Shown here: positions 1-5,544 of the stretch, one piece after another
Layout of the letters: the number at the start of each line of letters is the position of its first letter
Numbering within the stretch: the stretch's first letter is position 1
Source: Bacillota bacterium
GTDB lineage: Bacteria > Bacillota > Clostridia > Oscillospirales > Acutalibacteraceae
Length of the DNA: 6,925 nt
Assembly: GCA_023417635.1 (NCBI GenBank)
Contig: JAEZFF010000073.1
Location: 1-6,925 of the forward strand
Direction of reading: 5' to 3'
Notes under the pieces: generated by a model
Databases searched by the model: none
The model's input: only the letters and a program-made list of their open reading frames with translations
What the model was told of the DNA's origin: nothing
Translations under genes and position numbers: made by a program

Positions 1-1133
1 TCCAGTGCGGAAGTCGCTACGCCGCCCGCGTTGGAAGCTTTGCCCGGCGCGTAAAGAATCCCGTTCTCCTGCAGATATTTTGCAGCTTCCGGTGTAGTCG
101 GCATATTGGCGCCTTCGGCCACTGCAAAAACGCCGTTTTTAACAAGCTGCTTTGCGTCTTCCAGCTGCAGTTCATTCTGTGTAGCGCATGGCAGGGCAAT
201 GTCGCACGGAACGCTCCAAACGCCTTTACCCTCATGGTACTGTGCGTGCGGGTGGCCAGCCTGATATTCTGCAATGCGGCCGCGGCGGACTTCCTTGATT
301 TCCTTAACGGCTTTGATGTCAATGCCATCCGGGTCATAAACCCAGCCGGTAGAGTCGCACAGCGTGACAACCTTTGCACCAAGCTGCTGTGCCTTTTCGC
401 AGGCATAAATTGCAACATTGCCTGCACCGGAAATCACCACAGTTTTGCCTTCCAGAGATTTGCCGTTTGCTTTCAGCATGGCTTCCAGGAAATACAGCAG
501 GCCATAGCCTGTCGCTTCCGTTCTGGCAAGAGAACCGCCGTAGGAAAGCCCTTTGCCCGTAAGGATGCCCTCATAGTGGTTTGTAATGCGTTTGTACTGG
601 CCGTACAGGTATCCAATCTCACGGCCACCAACGCCGATGTCGCCTGCAGGCACATCGACATCCGGGCCGATGTGGCGGTACAGCTCTGTCATAAAGCTTT
701 GGCAGAAAGCCATCACTTCACGGTCAGATTTGCCTTTCGGGTCAAAGTCAGAGCCGCCTTTGCCGCCGCCGATGGGCAGGCCGGTCAGCGAGTTCTTGAG
801 AATCTGTTCAAACCCGAGGAACTTAATGATGCTGATATTTACGGAAGGATGAAAGCGCAGGCCGCCTTTGTAAGGGCCAATAGCGTTGTTGAACTGTACA
901 CGGTAACCACGGTTTACCTGAACTTTTCCGCTGTCGTCCACCCAGGCCACACGGAAACGAAGCTGGCGGTCCGGTTCCGTCAGGCGCTCCAAGATTCCCT
1001 CTTTCTTGTACTGTGGGTTTTTCTCAATAACCGGCTCCAGAGATTTCAGTACAGTTGTTGCAGCTTCAAGAAATTCCGGCTGGTTTGGGTTATTGCGGGC
1101 AAGTTCATTCAGCTGGTCGCTAACATAAGACAT
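1..1133 (-). CDS. gdhA: Hexameric glutamate dehydrogenase, probably NADP(H)-type; C-terminus cut by window edge
   Basis: Cytoplasmic enzyme interconverting glutamate with 2-oxoglutarate plus ammonium. The visible part is 377 residues; family members run to about 445-450, so roughly 70 C-terminal residues lie outside the window. The N-terminal substrate domain carries PYKGG (Lys89), Lys113, GGGKGG (Lys125) and DVPAGDIGVGG (Asp165). These positions coincide with the substrate and catalytic residues known in Clostridium symbiosum GDH. The Rossmann domain begins near residue 230 with SGAGNVA. After its second beta strand it reads CDSTG, closer to the DS(S/T)G of NADP-dependent enzymes than to the SGPDG of NAD-dependent C. 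symbiosum GDH, so NADP use is inferred. The ATG start (1131-1133) follows AAGGAGGAG by 8 bases. It is divergent from glnA, which suits linked control of the two ammonium-assimilating routes. Family assignment is very secure; cofactor is moderately secure. Confidence 0.97.
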   Translation of the reverse strand, partial: MSYVSDQLNELARNNPNQPEFLEAATTVLKSLEPVIEKNPQYKKEGILERLTEPDRQLRFRVAWVDDSGKVQVNRGYRVQFNNAIGPYKGGLRFHPSVNISIIKFLGFEQILKNSLTGLPIGGGKGGSDFDPKGKSDREVMAFCQSFMTELYRHIGPDVDVPAGDIGVGGREIGYLYGQYKRITNHYEGILTGKGLSYGGSLARTEATGYGLLYFLEAMLKANGKSLEGKTVVISGAGNVAIYACEKAQQLGAKVVTLCDSTGWVYDPDGIDIKAVKEIKEVRRGRIAEYQAGHPHAQYHEGKGVWSVPCDIALPCATQNELQLEDAKQLVKNGVFAVAEGANMPTTPEAAKYLQENGILYAPGKASNAGGVATSAL

Positions 1134-1141
1134 AAGTATAA

Positions 1142-1150
1142 CTCCTCCTT
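1142..1150 (-). promoter_or_regulatory. gdhA ribosome binding site
   Basis: AAGGAGGAG on the minus strand, 8 bases before the gdhA ATG, fixes the start. The core also forms the loop of a possible 4-bp hairpin (TTC-AAGGAG-GAG plus one outer A-U pair), so the site could be partly masked. That structure is weak and may be accidental. Confidence 0.9.
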
Positions 1151-1166
1151 GAATGTAGAAGAATCT

Positions 1167-1195
1167 GCCACGAATTTCAGATAAAAATTCGCAGC
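1167..1195 (-). repeat. Hairpin in the gdhA 5' leader
   Basis: On the gdhA-sense strand the core is CGAATTT and AAATTCG around the 7-base loop TTATCTG. Four more pairs extend it outward (GCTG with TGGC, two of them G-U), giving an uninterrupted 11-bp stem. It lies between the predicted gdhA promoter and the ribosome binding site. No T-run follows on that strand, so it does not look like a terminator. A 5' stabilising stem, a protein site or chance are all possible. Confidence 0.6.
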
Positions 1196-1211
1196 TCATA
1201 AATTCTTTAAC

Positions 1212-1240
1212 ATAATATCACATAAAAGCAGGAAAGACAA
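1212..1240 (-). promoter_or_regulatory. Probable sigma-A promoter for gdhA
   Basis: Minus strand: -35 TTGTCT (1240-1235), 17-base spacer, -10 TATTAT (1217-1212), with an extended -10 TG at 1220-1219. A start near 1205 would give a leader of about 72 bases before the gdhA ATG. The match is good (4/6 and 5/6 plus TGn) and correctly placed, but the region is A/T-rich. Confidence 0.65.
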
Positions 1241-1258
1241 CGGAAAAACTTAAAAAAA

Positions 1259-1284
1259 TGAATATTTTACAGCTAAAATATTCA
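1259..1284. repeat. Perfect 11-bp inverted repeat between the divergent promoters
   Basis: TGAATATTTTA (1259-1269) and TAAAATATTCA (1274-1284) are exact reverse complements separated by CAGC. The repeat lies 18 bp upstream of the gdhA -35 and 57 bp upstream of the glnA -35, a good place for an operator serving either gene. On the minus strand the hairpin is followed directly by seven T residues (1258-1252 read as T), which resembles an intrinsic terminator facing gdhA. The stem has only two G-C pairs and no convincing minus-strand promoter lies upstream, so an operator is at least as likely. Confidence 0.7.
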
Positions 1285-1333
1285 ATAGTTAAGTTTGCAT
1301 TGCATTAGAGGTTGCAGTTGATAGCGGCCCCGC

Positions 1334-1370
1334 AAAAAAAATTGACACACACCGCCAAATAGCATAAAAT
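1334..1370 (+). promoter_or_regulatory. glnA sigma-A promoter with upstream A-tract
   Basis: Perfect -35 TTGACA (1342-1347), 17-base spacer and -10 TAAAAT (1365-1370, one mismatch). Eight A residues (1334-1341) abut the -35 and could act as an UP-like element. Transcription should begin near 1376-1378, giving a leader of about 117 bases. A promoter this close to consensus is probably limited after initiation, which fits the attenuator-like structures downstream. Confidence 0.88.
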
Positions 1371-1377
1371 AAAGTTA

Positions 1378-1450
1378 TATTCAATGCAGAAAAAGCTTCA
1401 AACGAAATTTAATAAAAGGATTCAAGAATTGATATAACAAGGAGGTTTTG
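1378..1450 (+). promoter_or_regulatory. Candidate ANTAR target RNA: two hexaloop hairpins in the glnA leader
   Basis: Hairpin 1 pairs TTC (1380-1382) with GAA (1389-1391) around the six-base loop AATGCA, with one more pair (1378-1393) beyond an A-A mismatch. Hairpin 2 pairs AAC (1436-1438) with GTT (1445-1447) around the six-base loop AAGGAG, with two more pairs (1434-1449 and 1433-1450, the latter G-U) beyond a T-T mismatch. Both loops close on C-G and have A at position 1 and G at position 4, the features known for ANTAR-bound RNAs. Hairpin 2 overlaps the 5' arm of the leader terminator, and an ANTAR gene follows glnA. The stems are short and the linker is fairly long (about 40 bases), so this is a strong candidate rather than a certain call. 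Confidence 0.6.
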
Positions 1451-1479
1451 CCCGCGTAAATTCCTTGTTATTATTTTTT
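1434..1479 (+). terminator. Intrinsic terminator-like attenuator in the glnA leader
   Basis: ATAACAAGGA (1434-1443) is perfectly complementary to TCCTTGTTAT (1462-1471), giving a 10-bp stem with an 18-base loop. T-A is followed by six T residues (1474-1479). It sits between a consensus promoter and the glnA ribosome binding site, so it would act as an attenuator. Its 5' arm is shared with the second hexaloop hairpin, making the two structures mutually exclusive. The stem is only moderately G+C-rich, so termination may be partial. Confidence 0.65.
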
Positions 1480-1487
1480 AAGGAGGG
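1480..1487 (+). promoter_or_regulatory. glnA ribosome binding site deciding a TTG start
   Basis: AAGGAGGG directly after the leader T-tract, with about 6-7 bases before TTG at 1494-1496. No ATG lies at this spacing, and the protein from TTG begins MAKYGREDIL, matching Bacillus/Clostridium GlnA N-termini. A second AAGGAGG (1439-1445) is buried in the leader hairpins and serves no start codon. Confidence 0.92.
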
Positions 1488-1493
1488 ATTTAA

Positions 1494-2825
1494 TTGGCAA
1501 AGTATGGCAGAGAAGACATTCTGCGCATGGTGAAAGAAGCAGACATTAAGTTTATCCGCCTGCAGTTTACGGACATTCTCGGAACGCTGAAAAACGTAAC
1601 GATTACGGTTTCCCAGCTTGAAAAAGCGCTTGACAACAAGTGTATGTTCGACGGTTCTTCCATAGAAGGCTTCGTTCGCATCGAAGAATCCGACATGTAC
1701 CTTCACCCGGATCTTAACACCTTTGCCATTTTTCCGTGGTGCACTCAGAACGGCCGCATTGCGCGGCTCATCTGCGACATTTATCTGCCGGATGGGACTC
1801 CGTTTTTTGGGGACCCGCGCTATGTTCTGCGCAAAACCATGAAGCGCGCAGCTGGCCTTGGTTACACCTTTAACGTTGGGCCGGAGTGCGAATTTTTCCT
1901 TTTTAATACCGACGAATTCGGCCATCCCACGACTGTAACACATGACACAGCCGGTTATTTTGACCTAGGTCCTTCCGATTTCGGTGAAAGCTGCCGGCGC
2001 GACATCTGTCTTAACTTGGAAGAGATGGGCTTCGAAATTGAGGCTTCCCACCATGAAGTTGCATTTGCCCAGCACGAGATTGACTTTAAATACAGCGAGG
2101 CGCTTTCTGCAGCCGATAATCTGCTCACTTTCAAACTCGTTGTGAAAACGTGTGCTGAGTCGAACGGCTTGTGCGCAACTTTTATGCCGAAGCCTATTAC
2201 CGACCGCGCAGGCTCCGGCCTACACACCAATATGTCACTTTTCCGTGGAAATGAAAATGCTTTTTATGACCCGAAAGCAAAGTCTGGCTTCAGCCAAATA
2301 GGGCTGAACTTCATTGCCGGGGTAATGAAGCATATTAAAGGTATCTGCGCCGTAACAAATCCGCTCGTAAATTCCTACAAGCGTCTGGTGCCGGGCTTTG
2401 AAGCGCCCTGTACCATTGCATGGACAACGAACAACCGCAGCGCTTTAATCCGCATACCGGCGTCGCGCGGTGCGGGAACACGAGCGGAACTTCGCAGTCC
2501 TGACCCGGCGGGAAACCCGTACCTTTCTTTCGCACTGCTTCTCGCCGCAGGACTTGACGGCATTGAAAACGGCTTGCAGCCCATACAGCCTGTTTCCGTC
2601 AATATTTACGACCTTGATGAAAAGCAGCAGAAGGAGCTTGGCATGGAGAGCCTTCCGCATGACCTGAACGAGGCGCTTTCCGAAATGCAGGCGGACCCGC
2701 TCATCGAGGAAACCCTCGGCAGCCATGTTTTTAAGAAGTATCTTGAGGCAAAAAAGCAGGAGTGGCATGAGTACTCCACGACGGTTACGGAGTGGGAACG
2801 GGCCAGCTACCTAAACAAATTTTAA
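1494..2825 (+). CDS. glnA: Glutamine synthetase, class I-alpha
   Basis: ATP-dependent synthesis of glutamine from glutamate and ammonium, as a cytoplasmic dodecamer. At 443 residues it matches Bacillus GlnA in length. Visible signatures are FDGSSIEGF (Asp53), metal-ligand GPECE (Glu131, Glu133), HHE (Glu188), QHE (Glu195), SGLH (His244), the flap PGFEAP (Glu303), NRSALIRIPASR, and RAELRSPDP (Glu332). Arg62 (GFVRIEE), linked in B. subtilis to glutamine feedback inhibition, is present. The size and sequence fit GSI-alpha, which lacks the larger insertion and adenylylation control of GSI-beta enzymes. HEVAFAQHE replaces the common HEVAPGQHE, a small local change between two metal ligands. It starts at TTG behind AAGGAGGG, is first gene of a plus-strand cluster, and sits behind an attenuator-like leader, so control by antitermination is likely. 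Confidence 0.98.
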   Translation: MAKYGREDILRMVKEADIKFIRLQFTDILGTLKNVTITVSQLEKALDNKCMFDGSSIEGFVRIEESDMYLHPDLNTFAIFPWCTQNGRIARLICDIYLPDGTPFFGDPRYVLRKTMKRAAGLGYTFNVGPECEFFLFNTDEFGHPTTVTHDTAGYFDLGPSDFGESCRRDICLNLEEMGFEIEASHHEVAFAQHEIDFKYSEALSAADNLLTFKLVVKTCAESNGLCATFMPKPITDRAGSGLHTNMSLFRGNENAFYDPKAKSGFSQIGLNFIAGVMKHIKGICAVTNPLVNSYKRLVPGFEAPCTIAWTTNNRSALIRIPASRGAGTRAELRSPDPAGNPYLSFALLLAAGLDGIENGLQPIQPVSVNIYDLDEKQQKELGMESLPHDLNEALSEMQADPLIEETLGSHVFKKYLEAKKQEWHEYSTTVTEWERASYLNKF

Positions 2826-2862
2826 CCGGCGTTTTATTCCTTCACATGGGGTTAAGTGATAT

Positions 2863-3405
2863 ATGAGCAGCATTGTCGTAGCAAATTCCAATCCGGACTA
2901 TGCAAAAAAAATAGCGGCTCTTTTTCGCTCCAGCGGCCTGTACGTCGGCGGAGTTTGTGTCAGTGGTGCCCAGCTGATGGATTTCACCGGGAAGCATTAC
3001 CATGGTGGTGTAGTGGTTTCCAGCGTAAAGCTGCGCGATATGCCTGCGGTGAATCTTCCGCGCATGGTGGGCTCTGGGTATGACTTTATTTTTCTGGTAA
3101 GCCCACAGCTTGCCGGTATGTGTACATCTATGGAGTCTGCCAGCCTGATGATGCCGGTGAACCGGATGAGCCTGCTTTCTACTGTGAATATGTTTCTGGA
3201 TTTGGCAGAGCCGACTCCGGCTGCAGTTGTGCGGAAAGCAGGGAGCGGGACTCTGGACGAAAAGCAGGTCATCCTGAAAGCAAAAAACCTGCTCATAAGC
3301 CGCAACAATTTCACTGAACCGCAGGCGCACCGGCTGATTCAGAAAAAAAGCATGGATTTTGGAAGAAAAATGATTGAAACGGCTCTGATTATTTTAGGCG
3401 CGTGA
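2863..3405 (+). CDS. ANTAR-domain RNA-binding antiterminator with degenerate receiver domain (NitR-like)
   Basis: A 180-residue putative transcription antiterminator. Residues about 3-112 resemble a response-regulator receiver fold (SSIVVANSNPDYAKKIAALF at the start). The usual N-terminal acidic pair is replaced by Asn/Ser, the phospho-acceptor strand reads GGVVVSSVK with Ser where Asp is expected, and the conserved Lys-Pro appears as Met-Pro (MMPVNR). Residues about 128-179 match ANTAR: ILKAKNLLISR, then EPQAHRLIQKKSMDFGRKM. ANTAR domains bind paired hexaloop hairpins in nascent RNA and block terminator formation. I recall a similar glnA-nitR pairing in Clostridium saccharobutylicum. It starts 37 bp after glnA behind a weak ribosome binding site (only GGGG about 11 bases upstream), suggesting modest, glnA-linked expression. 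Likely target: the glnA leader here. Domain call is secure; signal and target are inferred. Confidence 0.9.
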   Translation: MSSIVVANSNPDYAKKIAALFRSSGLYVGGVCVSGAQLMDFTGKHYHGGVVVSSVKLRDMPAVNLPRMVGSGYDFIFLVSPQLAGMCTSMESASLMMPVNRMSLLSTVNMFLDLAEPTPAAVVRKAGSGTLDEKQVILKAKNLLISRNNFTEPQAHRLIQKKSMDFGRKMIETALIILGA

Positions 3406-3428
3406 GCGTAGAAGGGGAAATAGTAACA

Positions 3429-4262
3429 ATGAAATTTACAAAAATGCAGGGTATTGGCAACGATTATATTTACATCAACTGTTTTCAAGAAAAAGTGGAA
3501 GATCCAGCGGCGCTTTCCGTGCGGCTGAGCGAGCGGCACTTTGGCGTCGGCTCAGACGGCATTATTCTTATCAAGCCATCCGAAAAAGCCGACTGCAAAA
3601 TGGAGATGTATAATGCCGACGGCTCGCAGGGTTTGATGTGCGGCAACGGCATCCGCTGTGTGGGCAAATATGTTTATGAGCGCGGCATTGCAAAGAAAAA
3701 TGTACTTACAGTGGAAACTTTGAGCGGCATAAAGACGCTGCGCTTAACAGTACAGAATGGCACTGTTTCGGAAGTGGAGGTCAATATGGGCCGCCCTATT
3801 CTGAAACCTTCGAAAATTCCTGCGCAGTTCCCGGGCAACCGCGTTGTTGCTTATCCGCTGAAGGTGAACGGCCACGAGTATGCAGTCACCTGTGTTTCCA
3901 TGGGTAACCCGCACTGCGTGGTGTTTGTGAAAGAGACCAAGCAGTTCCCAGTCGAAAAAATCGGGCCGGAATTCGAAAATCATCCGGCATTTCCACAGCG
4001 CGTAAACACCGAGTTTGTGCAGGTCCTGAATGAAAAGGAAGTCAATATGCGCGTTTGGGAGCGCGGCTCCGGCGAAACACTTGCCTGCGGAACCGGCGCC
4101 TGCGCTACAGCTGTTGCCTGTGTGCTGAACGAACAGACAGGCCGCAGCATACAGGTTCATCTGCTGGGCGGTGACTTAAAAATCCGCTGGGATGAAGAGT
4201 CCGGCGATGTGCTGATGACTGGCCCTGCTGAATTTTCTTTTGACGGGACTGTCAATATCTGA
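3429..4262 (+). CDS. dapF: Diaminopimelate epimerase
   Basis: PLP-independent cytoplasmic epimerase turning LL- into meso-diaminopimelate, the last precursor before lysine and a peptidoglycan building block. From the ATG at 3429 the protein is 277 residues, the usual size, and begins MKFTKMQGIGNDYIY like other DapF proteins. The two catalytic cysteines are visible in the duplicated half-domains: Cys71 in MCGNGIRC and Cys220 in GETLACGTGACA. The substrate-binding GNPH (159-162) and ERGSGET are intact. An in-frame GTG at 3402 would add nine residues overlapping the ANTAR gene, but GAAGGGGAA at 3411-3419 and family alignment favour the ATG. It lies 23 bp after the ANTAR gene and is followed by dapL, which makes its substrate. 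Its last codons and stop contain the promoter for dapL. Confidence 0.97.
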   Translation: MKFTKMQGIGNDYIYINCFQEKVEDPAALSVRLSERHFGVGSDGIILIKPSEKADCKMEMYNADGSQGLMCGNGIRCVGKYVYERGIAKKNVLTVETLSGIKTLRLTVQNGTVSEVEVNMGRPILKPSKIPAQFPGNRVVAYPLKVNGHEYAVTCVSMGNPHCVVFVKETKQFPVEKIGPEFENHPAFPQRVNTEFVQVLNEKEVNMRVWERGSGETLACGTGACATAVACVLNEQTGRSIQVHLLGGDLKIRWDEESGDVLMTGPAEFSFDGTVNI

Positions 4263-4268
4263 TATAAT
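4240..4268 (+). promoter_or_regulatory. Near-consensus extended -10 promoter for dapL-carAB
   Basis: -35 TTGACG (4240-4245), 17-base spacer, perfect -10 TATAAT (4263-4268) and extended -10 TG at 4260-4261. It overlaps the dapF 3' end: the -35 lies over the Phe-Asp-Gly codons and the TG belongs to the dapF stop codon TGA. Initiation near 4275 would give a short leader of about 37 bases before dapL. The match is far better than expected by chance at this position. Confidence 0.8.
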
Positions 4269-4299
4269 AAATGCTCAGAGTATGCTTTTTTGAATTTTT

Positions 4300-4308
4300 A
4301 AGGAAGGG
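4300..4308 (+). promoter_or_regulatory. dapL ribosome binding site deciding a GTG start
   Basis: AAGGAAGGG precedes GTG (4312-4314), with 7 bases after AAGGA. An ATG overlaps at 4310-4312 but is out of frame with the dapL reading frame, so GTG is the start that gives the conserved N-terminus (LLKINENFAKLP). Confidence 0.8.
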
Positions 4309-4311
4309 AAT

Positions 4312-5544
4312 GTGCAAAAGTTGCTGAAAATCAATGAAAACTTTGCAAAACTTCCGGCAAATTACCTGTTTGTTGAGATTGACAGCCGGGTAAATAAGTT
4401 TTTGAAGCAAAATCCAGGCACGGAAGTCCTCCGCCTTGGAATTGGTGACGTTACAAGGCCGCTGCCGAAAGTGGTTGTTGACGCTGCTTCAAAAGCTGCG
4501 CAGGAGATGGGGAATGCCGAGACTTTCCGCGGCTATGGCCCGGAAAATGGCTACCAATTTCTGCGGGAAGCCATCAGTAAGCACGATTTTCAGGAGAGAG
4601 GCGTCGCGATTGGCGCCGATGAGATTTTCGTGAGCGATGGCGCGAAGAGCGACACCGGCAGCATTGGCGACATTTTTGACCCTGACAATATTGTGGCGGT
4701 GTGCGACCCGGTTTACCCGGTGTATGTAGACACAAACGTTATGGCGGGGCGTGCGGGTACTTACACCGAAGGCAAGGGGTTCGACCGTGTGGTTTATATG
4801 CCGTGCCGCAAGGAAAACAACTTTCTGCCGCAGCTTCCGGAGTGTCGGGCGGACATGATTTATCTCTGTTTCCCCAATAACCCAACGGGCATGGGTATTG
4901 ACCGAGCCAGCCTGAAAAAGTGGGTGGATTTCGCCCTCAAAAACAAGTCGATTATCCTTTATGACGCGGCTTACGAAGCGTTTATCACCGACCCGGAAAT
5001 GCCGCACAGTATCTTTGAAATTGAGGGCGCTAAAAAGTGTGCCATTGAATTCCGCAGCTTCTCAAAAACAGCGGGATTCACCGGGATGCGCTGTGCTTAT
5101 ACCATTATTCCGAAGGAACTGGAGTTCGGCGGCGTTTCGCTGAACAAACTTTGGGCACGCCGGCAGTCCACAAAGATGAACGGCGTTTCCTACCCGGTTC
5201 AGCGTGCGGCGGAAGCTGTGTTTACGCCGGAAGGCTTAAGCGGCGTCCGCGAAAATATTGAGTATTACCATGCCAATGCAAAGATTATCCGCGAAGGGCT
5301 TGCAAAGGCGGGCTTTGAGGTGTACGGCGGCGTTAACTCCCCGTATGTTTGGCTGAAGGTTCCCGCAGGTCTTACTTCATGGGAATTCTTTGACCAGCTT
5401 CTCGAAAAGGCTCATGTGGTTGGAACCCCCGGTTCAGGTTTTGGAACCTGCGGCGAGGGCTACTTCCGCCTGACTTCTTTTAACACAAAGGAAAATACCG
5501 AAAAGGCCGTTCAGCGTATTGTCAAAACATTTGCCGGGAAATAA
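4312..5544 (+). CDS. dapL: LL-diaminopimelate aminotransferase
   Basis: PLP-dependent fold-type I aminotransferase that converts tetrahydrodipicolinate directly to LL-diaminopimelate with glutamate as amino donor, bypassing the acylated DapD/DapC/DapE intermediates. Length 410 residues, typical for DapL. Seen: the diagnostic N-terminus KINENFAKLPANYLF, GIGDVTRPLP (43-52), FRGYGPENGY (72-81), SDGAKSD (108-114), FPNNPTG (187-193), DAAYEAF (218-224), the PLP-binding lysine Lys252 in SFSKTAGFTGMR, and the carboxylate-binding Arg386 in YFRLTSF. The gene starts at GTG. It sits between dapF, the next enzyme in the pathway, and carA, and has its own strong promoter. The DapL route is known from Clostridia, Chlamydia, Cyanobacteria and plants among others. 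Substrate specificity is inferred from the close match, but alternative aminotransferase functions are unlikely. Confidence 0.96.
   Translation: MQKLLKINENFAKLPANYLFVEIDSRVNKFLKQNPGTEVLRLGIGDVTRPLPKVVVDAASKAAQEMGNAETFRGYGPENGYQFLREAISKHDFQERGVAIGADEIFVSDGAKSDTGSIGDIFDPDNIVAVCDPVYPVYVDTNVMAGRAGTYTEGKGFDRVVYMPCRKENNFLPQLPECRADMIYLCFPNNPTGMGIDRASLKKWVDFALKNKSIILYDAAYEAFITDPEMPHSIFEIEGAKKCAIEFRSFSKTAGFTGMRCAYTIIPKELEFGGVSLNKLWARRQSTKMNGVSYPVQRAAEAVFTPEGLSGVRENIEYYHANAKIIREGLAKAGFEVYGGVNSPYVWLKVPAGLTSWEFFDQLLEKAHVVGTPGSGFGTCGEGYFRLTSFNTKENTEKAVQRIVKTFAGK

Noticed and set aside
234..1184. A 316-codon open frame on the plus strand opposite gdhA
   Set aside because: It lies almost wholly antisense to a clearly conserved gdhA, its translation resembles no family I recognise, and it has no ribosome binding site. 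It is a shadow of the codon bias of gdhA.
1324..1341. GCGG-CC-CCGC followed by eight A residues as a terminator
   Set aside because: The two-base loop is too tight, the run is A rather than T on the plus strand, and on the minus strand the T-run precedes the stem.
1439..1445. Second AAGGAGG in the glnA leader as a working ribosome binding site
   Set aside because: No ATG, GTG or TTG lies at useful spacing after it (the first is TTG about 19 bases on). It is better explained as part of the hairpins.
1371..1493. T-box or glutamine riboswitch in the glnA leader
   Set aside because: The leader is only about 117 bases and shows no T-box sequence (AGGGTGG-like) and no recognisable glutamine aptamer core.
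3402..3428. Upstream in-frame GTG start for dapF, overlapping the ANTAR gene
   Set aside because: The nine extra residues are absent from typical DapF N-termini, and GAAGGGGAA lies downstream of the GTG but in place for the ATG at 3429.
4271..4300. Terminator between dapF and dapL before the TTTTTT run
   Set aside because: The bases before the T-run form direct repeats (ATGCT twice), not a hairpin. The run lies in the leader of the dapL promoter.
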